A stretch of 14,412 bases of DNA from JAPKZH01 sp964537875 (lineage in GTDB: Bacteria > Acidobacteriota > Aminicenantia > Aminicenantales > UBA4085), in contig CAZIDN010000084.1 of the NCBI GenBank assembly GCA_964537875.1, positions 1 through 14,412 on the forward strand, given 5' to 3'. Made by a program: the position numbers and the translations under genes. Within the stretch, counting starts at the first letter, position 1; each line of letters begins with the position of its first letter. The notes under the pieces were generated by a model that saw only the letters and a program-made list of their open reading frames with translations, did not search any database and was not told where the DNA came from. Shown one piece after another: positions 8,127-13,821 of the stretch.

Positions 8127-8132
8127 TATAAT
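8104..8132 (+). promoter_or_regulatory. Sigma-70 promoter of the SGNH gene, giving a leaderless mRNA
   Basis: TTGTCC (8104-8109, four of six -35 bases), a 17-bp spacer and TATAAT (8127-8132, perfect). The seventh base after the -10 box is the A of the ATG at 8139, so transcription should begin at or next to the start codon. The spacer carries the 8-bp palindrome ATCCGGAT (8112-8119), also central to the opposing promoter. Confidence 0.65.
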
Positions 8133-8138
8133 ACTCTC

Positions 8139-8801
8139 ATGCAGCTCCGGCTGGGCAAACGTTCCGTCCTGTTGATGATGCCCTTTTTTATCTCGTTCTG
8201 CTCGACGTCTCCGAAGGGGATCATCGTTTTGTGCGCGGGCGACAGCATCACTGCCGAAGCCTACCCTCATTTTCTCCAAAGAATATTCAACAGCGAAGGC
8301 AGGAAAGCCAGGGTCCTCAACTACGGCCGGAACGGCCATACGTCGGGCGAGTATTTGAGCTTCCTTGAAAAAAATGGAGCGCGGCTCAAAGCCGAAGGCC
8401 CGGATTTTATCCTGCTCGAACTGGGCACGAACGACGTCCGGGCCGACATCGACTCAACGCCGACGCCTGTTTTTAAGTCCAACATGAAAAGAATCATCGA
8501 GATCTTCCGGGGCTTCAAGAGCCGGTCCGGGAAGACTCCGGTCATCCTCCTGGCCACGATTCCTCCTGTTCCGGAAGGGACGGCTTTCCCTTTCACGTCC
8601 GAGTCCGTGGCGAGAGTCGATGCCGAGATCAATCCCGTCCTAAAATCCATCAGCCAGGAAGAACGGATTCCGCTGGTCGATAATTATACGCTTTTTCTCA
8701 AAGAGCCGGGATTGCTCCCAGGCGTTCATCCTTCGCTTGAGGGATACAGACGACTTGCCCGCCACTGGTTCGACGCGCTTCAGCCCTTCCTTTCAAAGTA
8801 A
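8139..8801 (+). CDS. SGNH/GDSL-type hydrolase-like lipoprotein
   Basis: Predicted exported esterase/lipase-fold protein of 220 residues. The N-terminus MQLRLGKRSVLLMMPFFISFC21-STS reads as a signal peptide with a possible lipidation cysteine at 21. SGNH blocks follow: block I G34-D35-S36-I37-T38 with the nucleophile S36; block II around G63-RNG-HTSGE; block III G96-T97-N98-D99 with the oxyanion Asn; and block V V196-H197-P198-S199. The catalytic Asp normally three residues before the His is P194 here, so the triad looks incomplete (Ser-His dyad) or the acid lies elsewhere. ATG 8139 is the only start in the frame that keeps a full signal peptide. No Shine-Dalgarno site is possible because the promoter's -10 box ends six bases upstream. 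The substrate is unknown. It is monocistronic by appearance. Confidence 0.85.
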   Translation: MQLRLGKRSVLLMMPFFISFCSTSPKGIIVLCAGDSITAEAYPHFLQRIFNSEGRKARVLNYGRNGHTSGEYLSFLEKNGARLKAEGPDFILLELGTNDVRADIDSTPTPVFKSNMKRIIEIFRGFKSRSGKTPVILLATIPPVPEGTAFPFTSESVARVDAEINPVLKSISQEERIPLVDNYTLFLKEPGLLPGVHPSLEGYRRLARHWFDALQPFLSK

Positions 8802-8835
8802 TTGGCCAGGCGTCTCGGTCTCCCCGTTTTTATGC

Positions 8836-8864
8836 TTGAAGTTTGAAAAAAACGGTGGTATGAT
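8836..8864 (+). promoter_or_regulatory. Sigma-70 promoter of the hfq-like/pdxA operon
   Basis: TTGAAG (8836-8841), a 17-bp spacer and TATGAT (8859-8864). Expected start near 8871, leaving a leader of about 50 bases. A GGGAG ribosome site (8909-8913) lies seven bases before the ATG of the Hfq-like gene. Confidence 0.65.
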
Positions 8865-8920
8865 ATCCTCAACTGGATTAGAGCAAATCAAAGGTCCAAT
8901 CTAAGATCGGGAGAAATTTC

Positions 8921-9325
8921 ATGAATAGAAAACTTATCCGGCCCAATTTCACCGAGATTAAAGACAAAATGAAGGCGAGCGAAGCGGCCAAGCAGCTGCA
9001 GCAGCAGCAACAGCAGCAGCAACAACAACAGCAACAGCCGCAACCGCAGCAACAGCCGCCGCAGAAGAAAGCCCATCCTCCGACGGATACCTTTGCCGAA
9101 AATTATTATTACCTCAAGCAGATGAGCAAAAAGACTCCGATGGCCGTTGTCTTCCACGACGGCCAGGTGATCGAAGGATATATCGAATGGTACGACCGCA
9201 ACTGCATTAAGCTCAACCGCGACAAAGCCGCCAACCTGCTCGTCTTCAAGAGCAACATCAAATATATGTACAAGCTCAACGAAAACAAGGATGGCCAGGA
9301 ACCCGAGAAAACCGATAAAAAATGA
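8921..9325 (+). CDS. Hfq/Sm-like RNA-binding protein with N-terminal polyglutamine tract
   Basis: Likely post-transcriptional RNA chaperone of the Hfq type. It has 134 residues. Residues 1-26 are basic and helical-looking. Residues 27-39 are 13 glutamines, encoded by mixed CAG and CAA codons (8999-9037), followed by a Pro/Gln linker to about 48. The Sm fold starts near 58. FAENYYYLKQM resembles the Hfq N-terminal helix; KTPMAVVFHDGQVIEGYIEWYDRN (71-94) is an Sm1 motif like Hfq's V-x-IYLVNG-x-x-LQG-x-I-x-x-FD; LLVFKSNIKYMYK (106-118) is the Sm2 part. Lys110 falls at Hfq's YKH lysine, with Ser in place of the His. A short acidic/basic tail (119-134) follows. A good promoter and a GGGAG ribosome site precede it. 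The stop overlaps the pdxA start by four bases (ATGA), so the two are coupled. Assignment to the Hfq family is by motif only. Confidence 0.8.
   Translation: MNRKLIRPNFTEIKDKMKASEAAKQLQQQQQQQQQQQQQPQPQQQPPQKKAHPPTDTFAENYYYLKQMSKKTPMAVVFHDGQVIEGYIEWYDRNCIKLNRDKAANLLVFKSNIKYMYKLNENKDGQEPEKTDKK
8999..9037 (+). repeat. CAG/CAA trinucleotide tract encoding 13 glutamines
   Basis: Thirteen consecutive Gln codons, nine CAG and four... mixed in no strict order with CAA (runs such as cagcagcagcaa and caacaacaacagcaa), followed by a looser Pro/Gln region to about 9064. The mix of synonymous codons argues against very recent expansion of a pure triplet repeat. Any slippage by whole units would keep the reading frame. 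Confidence 0.85.
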
Positions 9326-10302
9326 GCCTGCCTCGGATCGGGATCACGCTCGGCGATCCGGGGGGAATCGGCCCTGAAATCGTTGTCAAATCCCTTCTTA
9401 ATACGAGCGCTCTCCCTCCGGCTCAACTTGTCCTTTTCGGAGATCGCTCTATCCTCGAGGAGGCGGAGAGGACTCTTGGAAAGTCTTTAAATTGCCTGCA
9501 TTACGACGAAAAAGAAGATCGGGAGAACGTCCGGATCTCTTTAAAGGAAGTGAAGGCTCCGTTCACGTCGGCGAAGAAAGGGAAGGCTTTCGGAGAGAAC
9601 GGGCTGGCCTCTTTTCTTTTTTTCGAGGAGGCCGTCCAGGCAGCTCGGCGGGGTGAGCTCCAATCCATCGTGACGGCCCCCATCTCCAAGCTGTCCTGGG
9701 AGCTGGGGGGGATTTCCTGGCGGGGGCATACGGAATACCTTGAGCAATTCTATCCGGAGGCCATGATGACGTTCTGGTCGGAGCTGCTGACCGTAGCCCT
9801 GCTCAGCCACCATGTGCCGTTGAAAGAGGCGCTCCGAAAAGTCAAAAAAAAGAACCTCTTGAGGTTTTTCCAAACCCTCCGCCAGAGCATGGAGACGGCC
9901 CGGCCGGGTCCCTACGAGTTCCTCGTGGCCGGCCTCAATCCCCACGCGGGCGAGGACGGGTTGCTGGGCAAGGAAGAGGGCGAAGAAATCATCCCGGCCA
10001 TCGAAGAGGCAAAAGCTTTGGGGCTTCCTTTCAGCGGGCCATATCCCCCGGACGTAGTTTTCCGCACCGCCCTGGGGCATCCTGAGAAGATCGTCGTCGC
10101 GCTCTACCACGACCAAGGCCTGATCGCTTTCAAGCTCGAAGCTTTTGAGACGGGTGTCAACGTGACCCTGGGGATGCCTTTTATCCGGTCCTCTCCCGAC
10201 CATGGGACCGCCTTCGATATTGCCGGAAAAGGCCGGGCCAGCCACCGGAGCATGGTCGAAGCCATCCGGCTGGCGGTTGAGTTATCGCCTCGCTCTTTTT
10301 AA
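9322..10302 (+). CDS. pdxA: 4-hydroxythreonine-4-phosphate dehydrogenase
   Basis: Cytosolic NAD(P)-dependent, metal-dependent enzyme of the DXP-dependent pyridoxal phosphate pathway. It oxidises 4-phosphooxy-L-threonine; the product decarboxylates to 3-amino-2-oxopropyl phosphate, which PdxJ uses. It has 326 residues, a normal length. Family motifs in order: GITLGDPGGIGPEIVVKSL (7-25; the usual GDPAGIGPE has G for A), TAPISKLSW, RGHTEYLEQF, LLSHHVPLKEAL, GLNPHAGEDGLLGKEE, ALYHDQGLIAFKLEAF, and GVNVTLGMPFIRSSPDHGTAFDIAGKG. The three metal-ligand histidines (in SHH-x-PL, NPHAGE and YHDQ) are all present. The ATG overlaps the preceding stop (ATGA), so translation is coupled to the Hfq-like gene. 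The 3' end overlaps the convergent smpB gene by 21 bases. No intrinsic terminator is visible after it. Confidence 0.96.
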   Translation: MSLPRIGITLGDPGGIGPEIVVKSLLNTSALPPAQLVLFGDRSILEEAERTLGKSLNCLHYDEKEDRENVRISLKEVKAPFTSAKKGKAFGENGLASFLFFEEAVQAARRGELQSIVTAPISKLSWELGGISWRGHTEYLEQFYPEAMMTFWSELLTVALLSHHVPLKEALRKVKKKNLLRFFQTLRQSMETARPGPYEFLVAGLNPHAGEDGLLGKEEGEEIIPAIEEAKALGLPFSGPYPPDVVFRTALGHPEKIVVALYHDQGLIAFKLEAFETGVNVTLGMPFIRSSPDHGTAFDIAGKGRASHRSMVEAIRLAVELSPRSF

Positions 10303-10734
10303 TTCTCTGCGCAGCTCTCGGTCCCTGTCCCGTTCCTTGATGACGTCCTTCTTTTCATAGACACGTTTGCCTTTGGCCAGGGAAATCTCGATTTTGATCC
10401 GGCCTTTGTCGTTGAGCATGACTTTTGTCGGCACGAGGGTGAAGCCCTTTTCCTTGATCTTTCCGGTCAGGCGCTTGATCTCCCGGCGATGGAGGAGGAG
10501 CTTTCTCGGCCGCAGCGGGTCGTGGTTGAACCGGTTGGCGGCCTCGTACGGGCTGATATGGCATTGGACGAGGAGGACTTCGCCGTTCTTGATCTCGGCG
10601 TAGCTGTCTTTCAGGCTGATCCGGCCCTCTTTGATGGATTTCACTTCGCTGCCCTGGAGGGCGATGCCCGCTTCCAGGCTATCGAAGATTTCATAATTGA
10701 AGTAGGCTTTTTTGTTGACGGAAATGCTTTTCAT
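10282..10734 (-). CDS. smpB: SsrA (tmRNA)-binding protein SmpB
   Basis: Cytosolic partner of tmRNA in trans-translation, which rescues ribosomes stalled on broken mRNAs; it delivers tmRNA to the A site with EF-Tu. It has 150 residues, the standard size. The OB-fold core shows the family signature: N-KKAYFNYEIFDSLEAGIALQGSEVKSIKEG (7-38), HISPYEAANRFNHDPLRPRKLLLHRREI, GFTLVPTKVMLNDKGRIKIEISLAKGKRVYEKKD, ending in the basic tail (ERDRDRELRRELKRARR) that enters the decoding region. The usual YDKR is YEKKD here. ATG start; only a weak GGGTGA ribosome-site-like stretch precedes it, but the upstream CNNM gene stops five bases before it, so the two are probably co-translated. Last gene of the carD operon. 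Its stop lies inside the convergent pdxA gene. Confidence 0.97.
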   Translation of the reverse strand: MKSISVNKKAYFNYEIFDSLEAGIALQGSEVKSIKEGRISLKDSYAEIKNGEVLLVQCHISPYEAANRFNHDPLRPRKLLLHRREIKRLTGKIKEKGFTLVPTKVMLNDKGRIKIEISLAKGKRVYEKKDVIKERDRDRELRRELKRARR

Positions 10735-10738
10735 GACA

Positions 10739-11992
10739 TCACCCGTCCGGCTTCGAAACGACCCGGATCAGGCTGATATGCCTTTTATTCATCTTTTCGA
10801 CGATGAACCGATGGCCTTCATAGTCGAGGGCTTCTTTCTCGTGGGGAATCCGGCCGAATTCGTATAAAAAGAATCCGGCCAGTGTCGTGTACTCCCTGAG
10901 TTCCGGCAGCTTCAAGGGCAGCTTTTCGTTGATGTCCTTGATGGCGGCCGATCCTTTGATGATAAAGACATGATCGGCGACCGGCTGGAACCAGGCCTCT
11001 TCTTTGTCGTCGTGTTCATCCTGGATGTCGCCGACAATTTCCTCGATGATGTCTTCAAAGGTGACGATCCCTTCCATGCTGCCGAACTCATCCACGACAA
11101 AGGCCAGGTGGACCGCGCTCTCCTTCATTTGGAGAAGGACTCTTTCCACGGACGCGGATTCCGGGACGAAGAGCGGTTTGCGCATGAGGCTTATCAAATC
11201 AATGTCTTTATTATCAATGAGATAGGGAATAATGTCCTTGGCATGAATCAGGCCTTCGATATGGTCGAATCGTCCCCGATAGACCGGGAACCGGGAAAAA
11301 CCCTCGTTCTGGATGATCTCCAGGATCTGCTGTTTCGACGCGCCGATCTCGATGGCCTTGACCTGGGGACGCGGGGTCATGATCTCTTTCACCGGGCGTG
11401 AGGCGAGGTCCATGATTTCCTCGATCATTTTTTTACGGAAGGCCGACATACCTTTGATGCCCTTGGTCAAGAGGACCTTTGTTTCATCCTCCGTCATCGT
11501 CCGCGAGATGCCCGGCCGTTCTTCGCGCGAGGACCGGAAAATCAGGCTGGACAGGAAGGTGAAGGCTTTCACGAAGGGATAAAAGAGGACGAGGAAAATC
11601 CTGAACGGATAGATATAGAGAAAAGAAAGCTTCAGGGGATGATAAGCGGCATAGATCTTGGGGTTGATCTCGGAGAAGATCAGAAGCAGCAGCGTCGTGG
11701 AGACGGTGGCCAGCAGGACGGCCTGTTTTTGATTGGGGATGAAGGAGACAAAAATATAGGTCGCCACAGAAGCGGCGGCCACGTTGACCAGGGTATTGCC
11801 GATGAGAATGGTCGTTAGGAGATGATCGATCCGGCCCAGGATTTTTCTGACGGCCCCGGCCTTCGTCGAGCCCTTCTTCTCCAGGTATTCCAGCGTGTAG
11901 GGGTTGGAGCTGATGAAGGCCGTCTCCGAAGAGGAAAAAAAGGCGCTGAGGATGACAAAGAGCAAGAATAGGAGGAGAGCCGGCAAAAGCAT
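10739..11992 (-). CDS. CNNM-domain, CBS-pair and CorC_HlyC-domain membrane transporter
   Basis: Inner-membrane protein of the CNNM/CorC (hemolysin-C-like) family; characterised members export or regulate Mg2+. It has 417 residues. The N-terminal DUF21/CNNM domain (about 1-170) starts with FLLFVILSAFFSSSETAFISSN and contains TTILIGNTLVNVAAAS and LLLIFSEINPKIYA, with four hydrophobic segments. A CBS pair follows (about 195-320): RPVKEIMTPRPQVKAIE, GFSRFPVYRGRFDHIEGLIHAKD, then VLLQMKESAVHLAFVVDEFGSMEGIVTFEDIIEEIVGDI. The C-terminal CorC_HlyC domain (about 335-412) has FIIKGSAAIKDINEKL and YTTLAGFFLYEFGRIP. No clear Shine-Dalgarno site precedes the ATG; the carD stop is 11 bases upstream, consistent with an operon. 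The term hemolysin is historical; ion transport is the likelier role. Confidence 0.93.
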   Translation of the reverse strand: MLLPALLLFLLFVILSAFFSSSETAFISSNPYTLEYLEKKGSTKAGAVRKILGRIDHLLTTILIGNTLVNVAAASVATYIFVSFIPNQKQAVLLATVSTTLLLLIFSEINPKIYAAYHPLKLSFLYIYPFRIFLVLFYPFVKAFTFLSSLIFRSSREERPGISRTMTEDETKVLLTKGIKGMSAFRKKMIEEIMDLASRPVKEIMTPRPQVKAIEIGASKQQILEIIQNEGFSRFPVYRGRFDHIEGLIHAKDIIPYLIDNKDIDLISLMRKPLFVPESASVERVLLQMKESAVHLAFVVDEFGSMEGIVTFEDIIEEIVGDIQDEHDDKEEAWFQPVADHVFIIKGSAAIKDINEKLPLKLPELREYTTLAGFFLYEFGRIPHEKEALDYEGHRFIVEKMNKRHISLIRVVSKPDG

Positions 11993-12003
11993 GGTGGCAG
12001 AGG

Positions 12004-12522
12004 TCAGATGTCCAGGTTGGCCTTGACGTCTTTAAAGCAGTGGGAGAGCGTGTGAAAAATCTTCCGCTCGATCTGGTCGGAGGGAAGGGAGGAGGCGACC
12101 GAGATCTCGGTGACGACCAGCTCCTTGGCCTTTTCCATCATCTTTTTCTCCCGGAAGGAAAGAGGCTTGATCAGGCTGAGGTAGAACAGGCTTTTCAAGA
12201 CGGCCACCATGTCCAGGATCGTCCCCGATTTCATCAAGTTGACATGTTCCTTGTAACGGCCTTTCCAGTTCATGGTCACTTCGACATCGCCGTTTTTCAT
12301 GACGTCGAAGATTTCCTTCACGGACAGCTTGGAGATGAGTTTCCGGATTCCGATCTCGTCGGTGGAGGTGGAGGGGACGAGGACCAGGGTGTTATTGGCG
12401 AGGATTCTCAGATGATAGACTTTGAAGCTTTCCCCGTTGTAGGCTTCTTGTTGGATATCCTCAATGACGCCAAGGCCTTGATTGGGATAAATGACTCTAT
12501 CGCCAATCTTAAATGAATTCAT
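12004..12522 (-). CDS. CarD/CdnL-family RNA-polymerase-binding transcription regulator
   Basis: Binds the beta subunit of RNA polymerase and stabilises open promoter complexes at sigma-70-type promoters. It has 172 residues, normal for the family. The N-terminal RNAP-interaction domain (Tudor-like, about 1-60) reads FKIGDRVIYPNQGLGVIEDIQ and YHLRILANNTLVLVPS. The helical DNA-binding domain (about 70-170) includes W-K-G-R-Y-KEHVNLMKSG and LSFREKKMMEKAKELVVTEIS, the characteristic family pattern; the conserved tryptophan that wedges into the -10 region could be the one in MNWKGRY. ATG start. A near-consensus promoter ends eight bases before it, so the message has almost no leader; the GAGG just upstream would lie outside or at the very 5' end of the transcript. 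First gene of the carD-CNNM-smpB operon. Confidence 0.93.
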   Translation of the reverse strand: MNSFKIGDRVIYPNQGLGVIEDIQQEAYNGESFKVYHLRILANNTLVLVPSTSTDEIGIRKLISKLSVKEIFDVMKNGDVEVTMNWKGRYKEHVNLMKSGTILDMVAVLKSLFYLSLIKPLSFREKKMMEKAKELVVTEISVASSLPSDQIERKIFHTLSHCFKDVKANLDI

Positions 12523-12530
12523 GAACCTCT

Positions 12531-12559
12531 ATTATAGGAATTTCCCCTGAAAGAGTCAA
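12531..12559 (-). promoter_or_regulatory. Sigma-70 promoter of the carD operon
   Basis: On the - strand, TTGACT (12559-12554), a 17-bp spacer and TATAAT (12536-12531, perfect). The A of the carD ATG is the ninth base after the -10 box, so the mRNA would carry a leader of only about 0-3 bases. Confidence 0.75.
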
Positions 12560-12569
12560 TGAAAATTAA

Positions 12570-12604
12570 AAATAAAAAATGGGCAGACGGACCTCCTCCC
12601 TGCC
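12570..12604 (-). terminator. Probable intrinsic terminator of the DUF5658-like/Fis-HTH operon
   Basis: On the - strand, GGCAGG (12604-12599) pairs with TCTGCC (12587-12582), one pair being G-T, around an 11-base loop. It is followed after two bases by ATTTTTTATTTTT. It lies about 20 bases after the HTH gene's stop and just upstream of the carD promoter, separating the two units. The stem is short, so strength is uncertain. Confidence 0.5.
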
Positions 12605-12623
12605 GCGGAGAATTGGCCAGGTC

Positions 12624-12845
12624 TCAAAAAGATCGGCGGAAGGGTTTATGCAATGCGTTGTAGAGCGTTGTCCGGGAGACGTTGAGGATTTTCGCCGTCA
12701 GGCTGATGTTGTGAAAGGTGACCTCGAGGAGATAACGAACGTATTCCCTCCTCAAGTCTTCCAGCGTGGGGAACACGTTCTCGTTTTGGGCCGGCGAATT
12801 TTTCCTCGACTCGAGGTAAGACTGAAGATATTCGGTCCTGTTCAT
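12624..12845 (-). CDS. Small Fis-type helix-turn-helix protein
   Basis: Probable DNA-binding protein of 73 residues. Residues about 25-67 (LEDLRREYVRYLLEVTFHNISLTAKILNVSRTTLYNALHK) match the Fis/NtrC C-terminal HTH pattern L-x-x-hydrophobic-E-x-x-Y-I-x-x-x-L followed by N-x-S-x-x-A-x-x-L-x-V-S-R-x-T-L-Y. (Here quoted in parts: LEDLRREYVRYLLEV, then NISLTAKILNVSRTTLYNAL.) There is no receiver or AAA+ domain, so it is a stand-alone HTH rather than a full sigma-54 activator. The ATG overlaps the TGA of the upstream exported-protein gene (ATGA), implying translational coupling. A likely terminator follows. It could regulate its own operon or act more broadly; nothing in the sequence decides this. 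It might also be the remnant of a longer activator, but it has its own start and a normal compact length. Confidence 0.75.
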   Translation of the reverse strand: MNRTEYLQSYLESRKNSPAQNENVFPTLEDLRREYVRYLLEVTFHNISLTAKILNVSRTTLYNALHKPFRRSF

Positions 12846-13408
12846 CCCGTTTTACACCTGTTGATGATTCGGTAATTGTTGGAGACGATATAAGAGCAGG
12901 CGAGGTTGGCGGCGATGGAAAGGGCCCAAGCCAGAGGCCGGCTCTTCTTGTATAGCGTTTTCAGGCTGTAACAGGCCAAGGCTGTAAACCCGATCTTAAC
13001 AGCAGCAAAGGCATAGGGGTCCTTGACCACAGACTTTAGCATGGGGTTCTTTTCTTCCACACCAGGAGAGTTGAGCGCCTCTAGAGTGGAGAAATAATCG
13101 GCGGCGTTGAGGGCGACAAATGAGATCAGGGAAGCGTTGTAGAGAGAGTCGCCGAGATCGGAGGCCTTTATACTCGGCAAGACGAATTTTTGGCCGAAAT
13201 TGGCGGGGCTCGCGGTGCAGACAATGACGGGGAAGGAGCGGTCCTGAATTGCCGGCGCCGGCACCGGGATGAGGTCAAGGCTTTGGAGAGGTGATGCTGG
13301 AGCTGCAGGCAGAGGCGTTTCGAGAAGGACAACAATTAAATCGGATTCGGCGCGAGCAGCGGAACTGAGGGCGATAAAGACAACAAAGACCAGCCATGCT
13401 TTTTTCAC
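12842..13408 (-). CDS. Exported/inner-membrane protein with a DUF5658-like region, function unknown
   Basis: Function unknown. I choose the GTG at 13408, giving 188 residues, because AAGGAG lies eight bases upstream and because KKAWLVFVVFIALSSAARA-ES is then a textbook signal peptide at the very N-terminus. An in-frame ATG at 13516 would add 36 residues without a ribosome site and would bury the signal peptide. After a Pro/Ala-rich linker (about residues 28-60), the C-terminal half has three hydrophobic stretches: SLISFVALNAADYFSTLEAL, FAAVKIGFTALACYSLKTL and PLAWALSIAANLACSYIV. The pattern N-A-A-D-Y-x-S-T-x-x-x-L with G-x-E-E-x-NP resembles DUF5658-type membrane proteins; this is recognition from memory and moderate in strength. 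It is coupled to the Fis-type HTH gene by a four-base overlap. The AT-rich DNA upstream holds only weak promoter candidates, such as TTGAAT and TATTAA 16 bp apart. Confidence 0.65.
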   Translation of the reverse strand: MKKAWLVFVVFIALSSAARAESDLIVVLLETPLPAAPASPLQSLDLIPVPAPAIQDRSFPVIVCTASPANFGQKFVLPSIKASDLGDSLYNASLISFVALNAADYFSTLEALNSPGVEEKNPMLKSVVKDPYAFAAVKIGFTALACYSLKTLYKKSRPLAWALSIAANLACSYIVSNNYRIINRCKTG

Positions 13409-13416
13409 GATCCTGG

Positions 13417-13422
13417 CTCCTT
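13417..13422 (-). promoter_or_regulatory. Ribosome binding site that fixes the start of the DUF5658-like gene
   Basis: AAGGAG on the - strand, eight bases before the GTG at 13408-13406. Neither of the upstream in-frame ATG codons (13432, 13516) has a comparable site. Confidence 0.65.
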
Positions 13423-13432
13423 TTCGGCACAT

Positions 13433-13680
13433 TGCATATTTATGAAAAGCAAGAAAGGTGCCAATAGTCGGAGAATCTTTTAATTTATTTAATATGTTGT
13501 ATTTATAGAAATTCAAGTAAAATCATTAAACCCTAAATAATGTTTAATAAATGGACATAATTTCAATATATAAGCATTTAAGTATATTATTATAAATTAA
13601 TTAGAACGATTTATGAAATACTGTTCATTATTAGGTCATTCTATCGATATGGCAAATTTGAATTATTGAAAATCAAAGGT
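13433..13680. other. AT-rich gene-free stretch
   Basis: Strikingly AT-rich compared with every gene in the window. It probably contains the promoter of the DUF5658-like gene on the - strand, though no strong match stands out. A perfect 7-bp inverted repeat ATTAAAC / GTTTAAT lies at 13525-13531 and 13542-13548. I see no coding potential and no recognisable RNA. From 13681 to 13821 composition returns to normal, with small dyads only: ATCGCC / GGCGAT near 13751-13772. Confidence 0.5.
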
Positions 13681-13821
13681 TCTTTTCAGGCAACCGAATG
13701 ACATAACGATCGCCGCCGGGGAAAGGTCGTCCCAAGTTCCCTGTTTTGTGATCGCCATGAAATAGAGGCGATACAGATAAAAAAAATGCAACATCATAGA
13801 GCCGCGGAAGGCGAAATGAGA

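Noticed and set aside
7793..8131. Open frame of 112 codons on + opposite the His/Cys-rich gene
   Set aside because: No promoter or ribosome site; it runs toward and through the promoter region of the - strand operon; composition is not protein-like.
8802..8835. Terminator after the SGNH gene (GTCTCGGTCTCCCCG before TTTTT)
   Set aside because: GTCTC is a direct, not inverted, repeat here; no stem can form before the T-run.
13430..13516. ATG codons at 13516 and 13432 as starts of the DUF5658-like gene
   Set aside because: Neither has a ribosome site, and both push the signal peptide inward; the GTG at 13408 has AAGGAG and a clean signal peptide.
13681..13821. Possible riboswitch or small structured RNA
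   Set aside because: I compared it by memory with c-di-GMP, cobalamin, SRP and RNase P signatures and found no match; only short dyads are visible.
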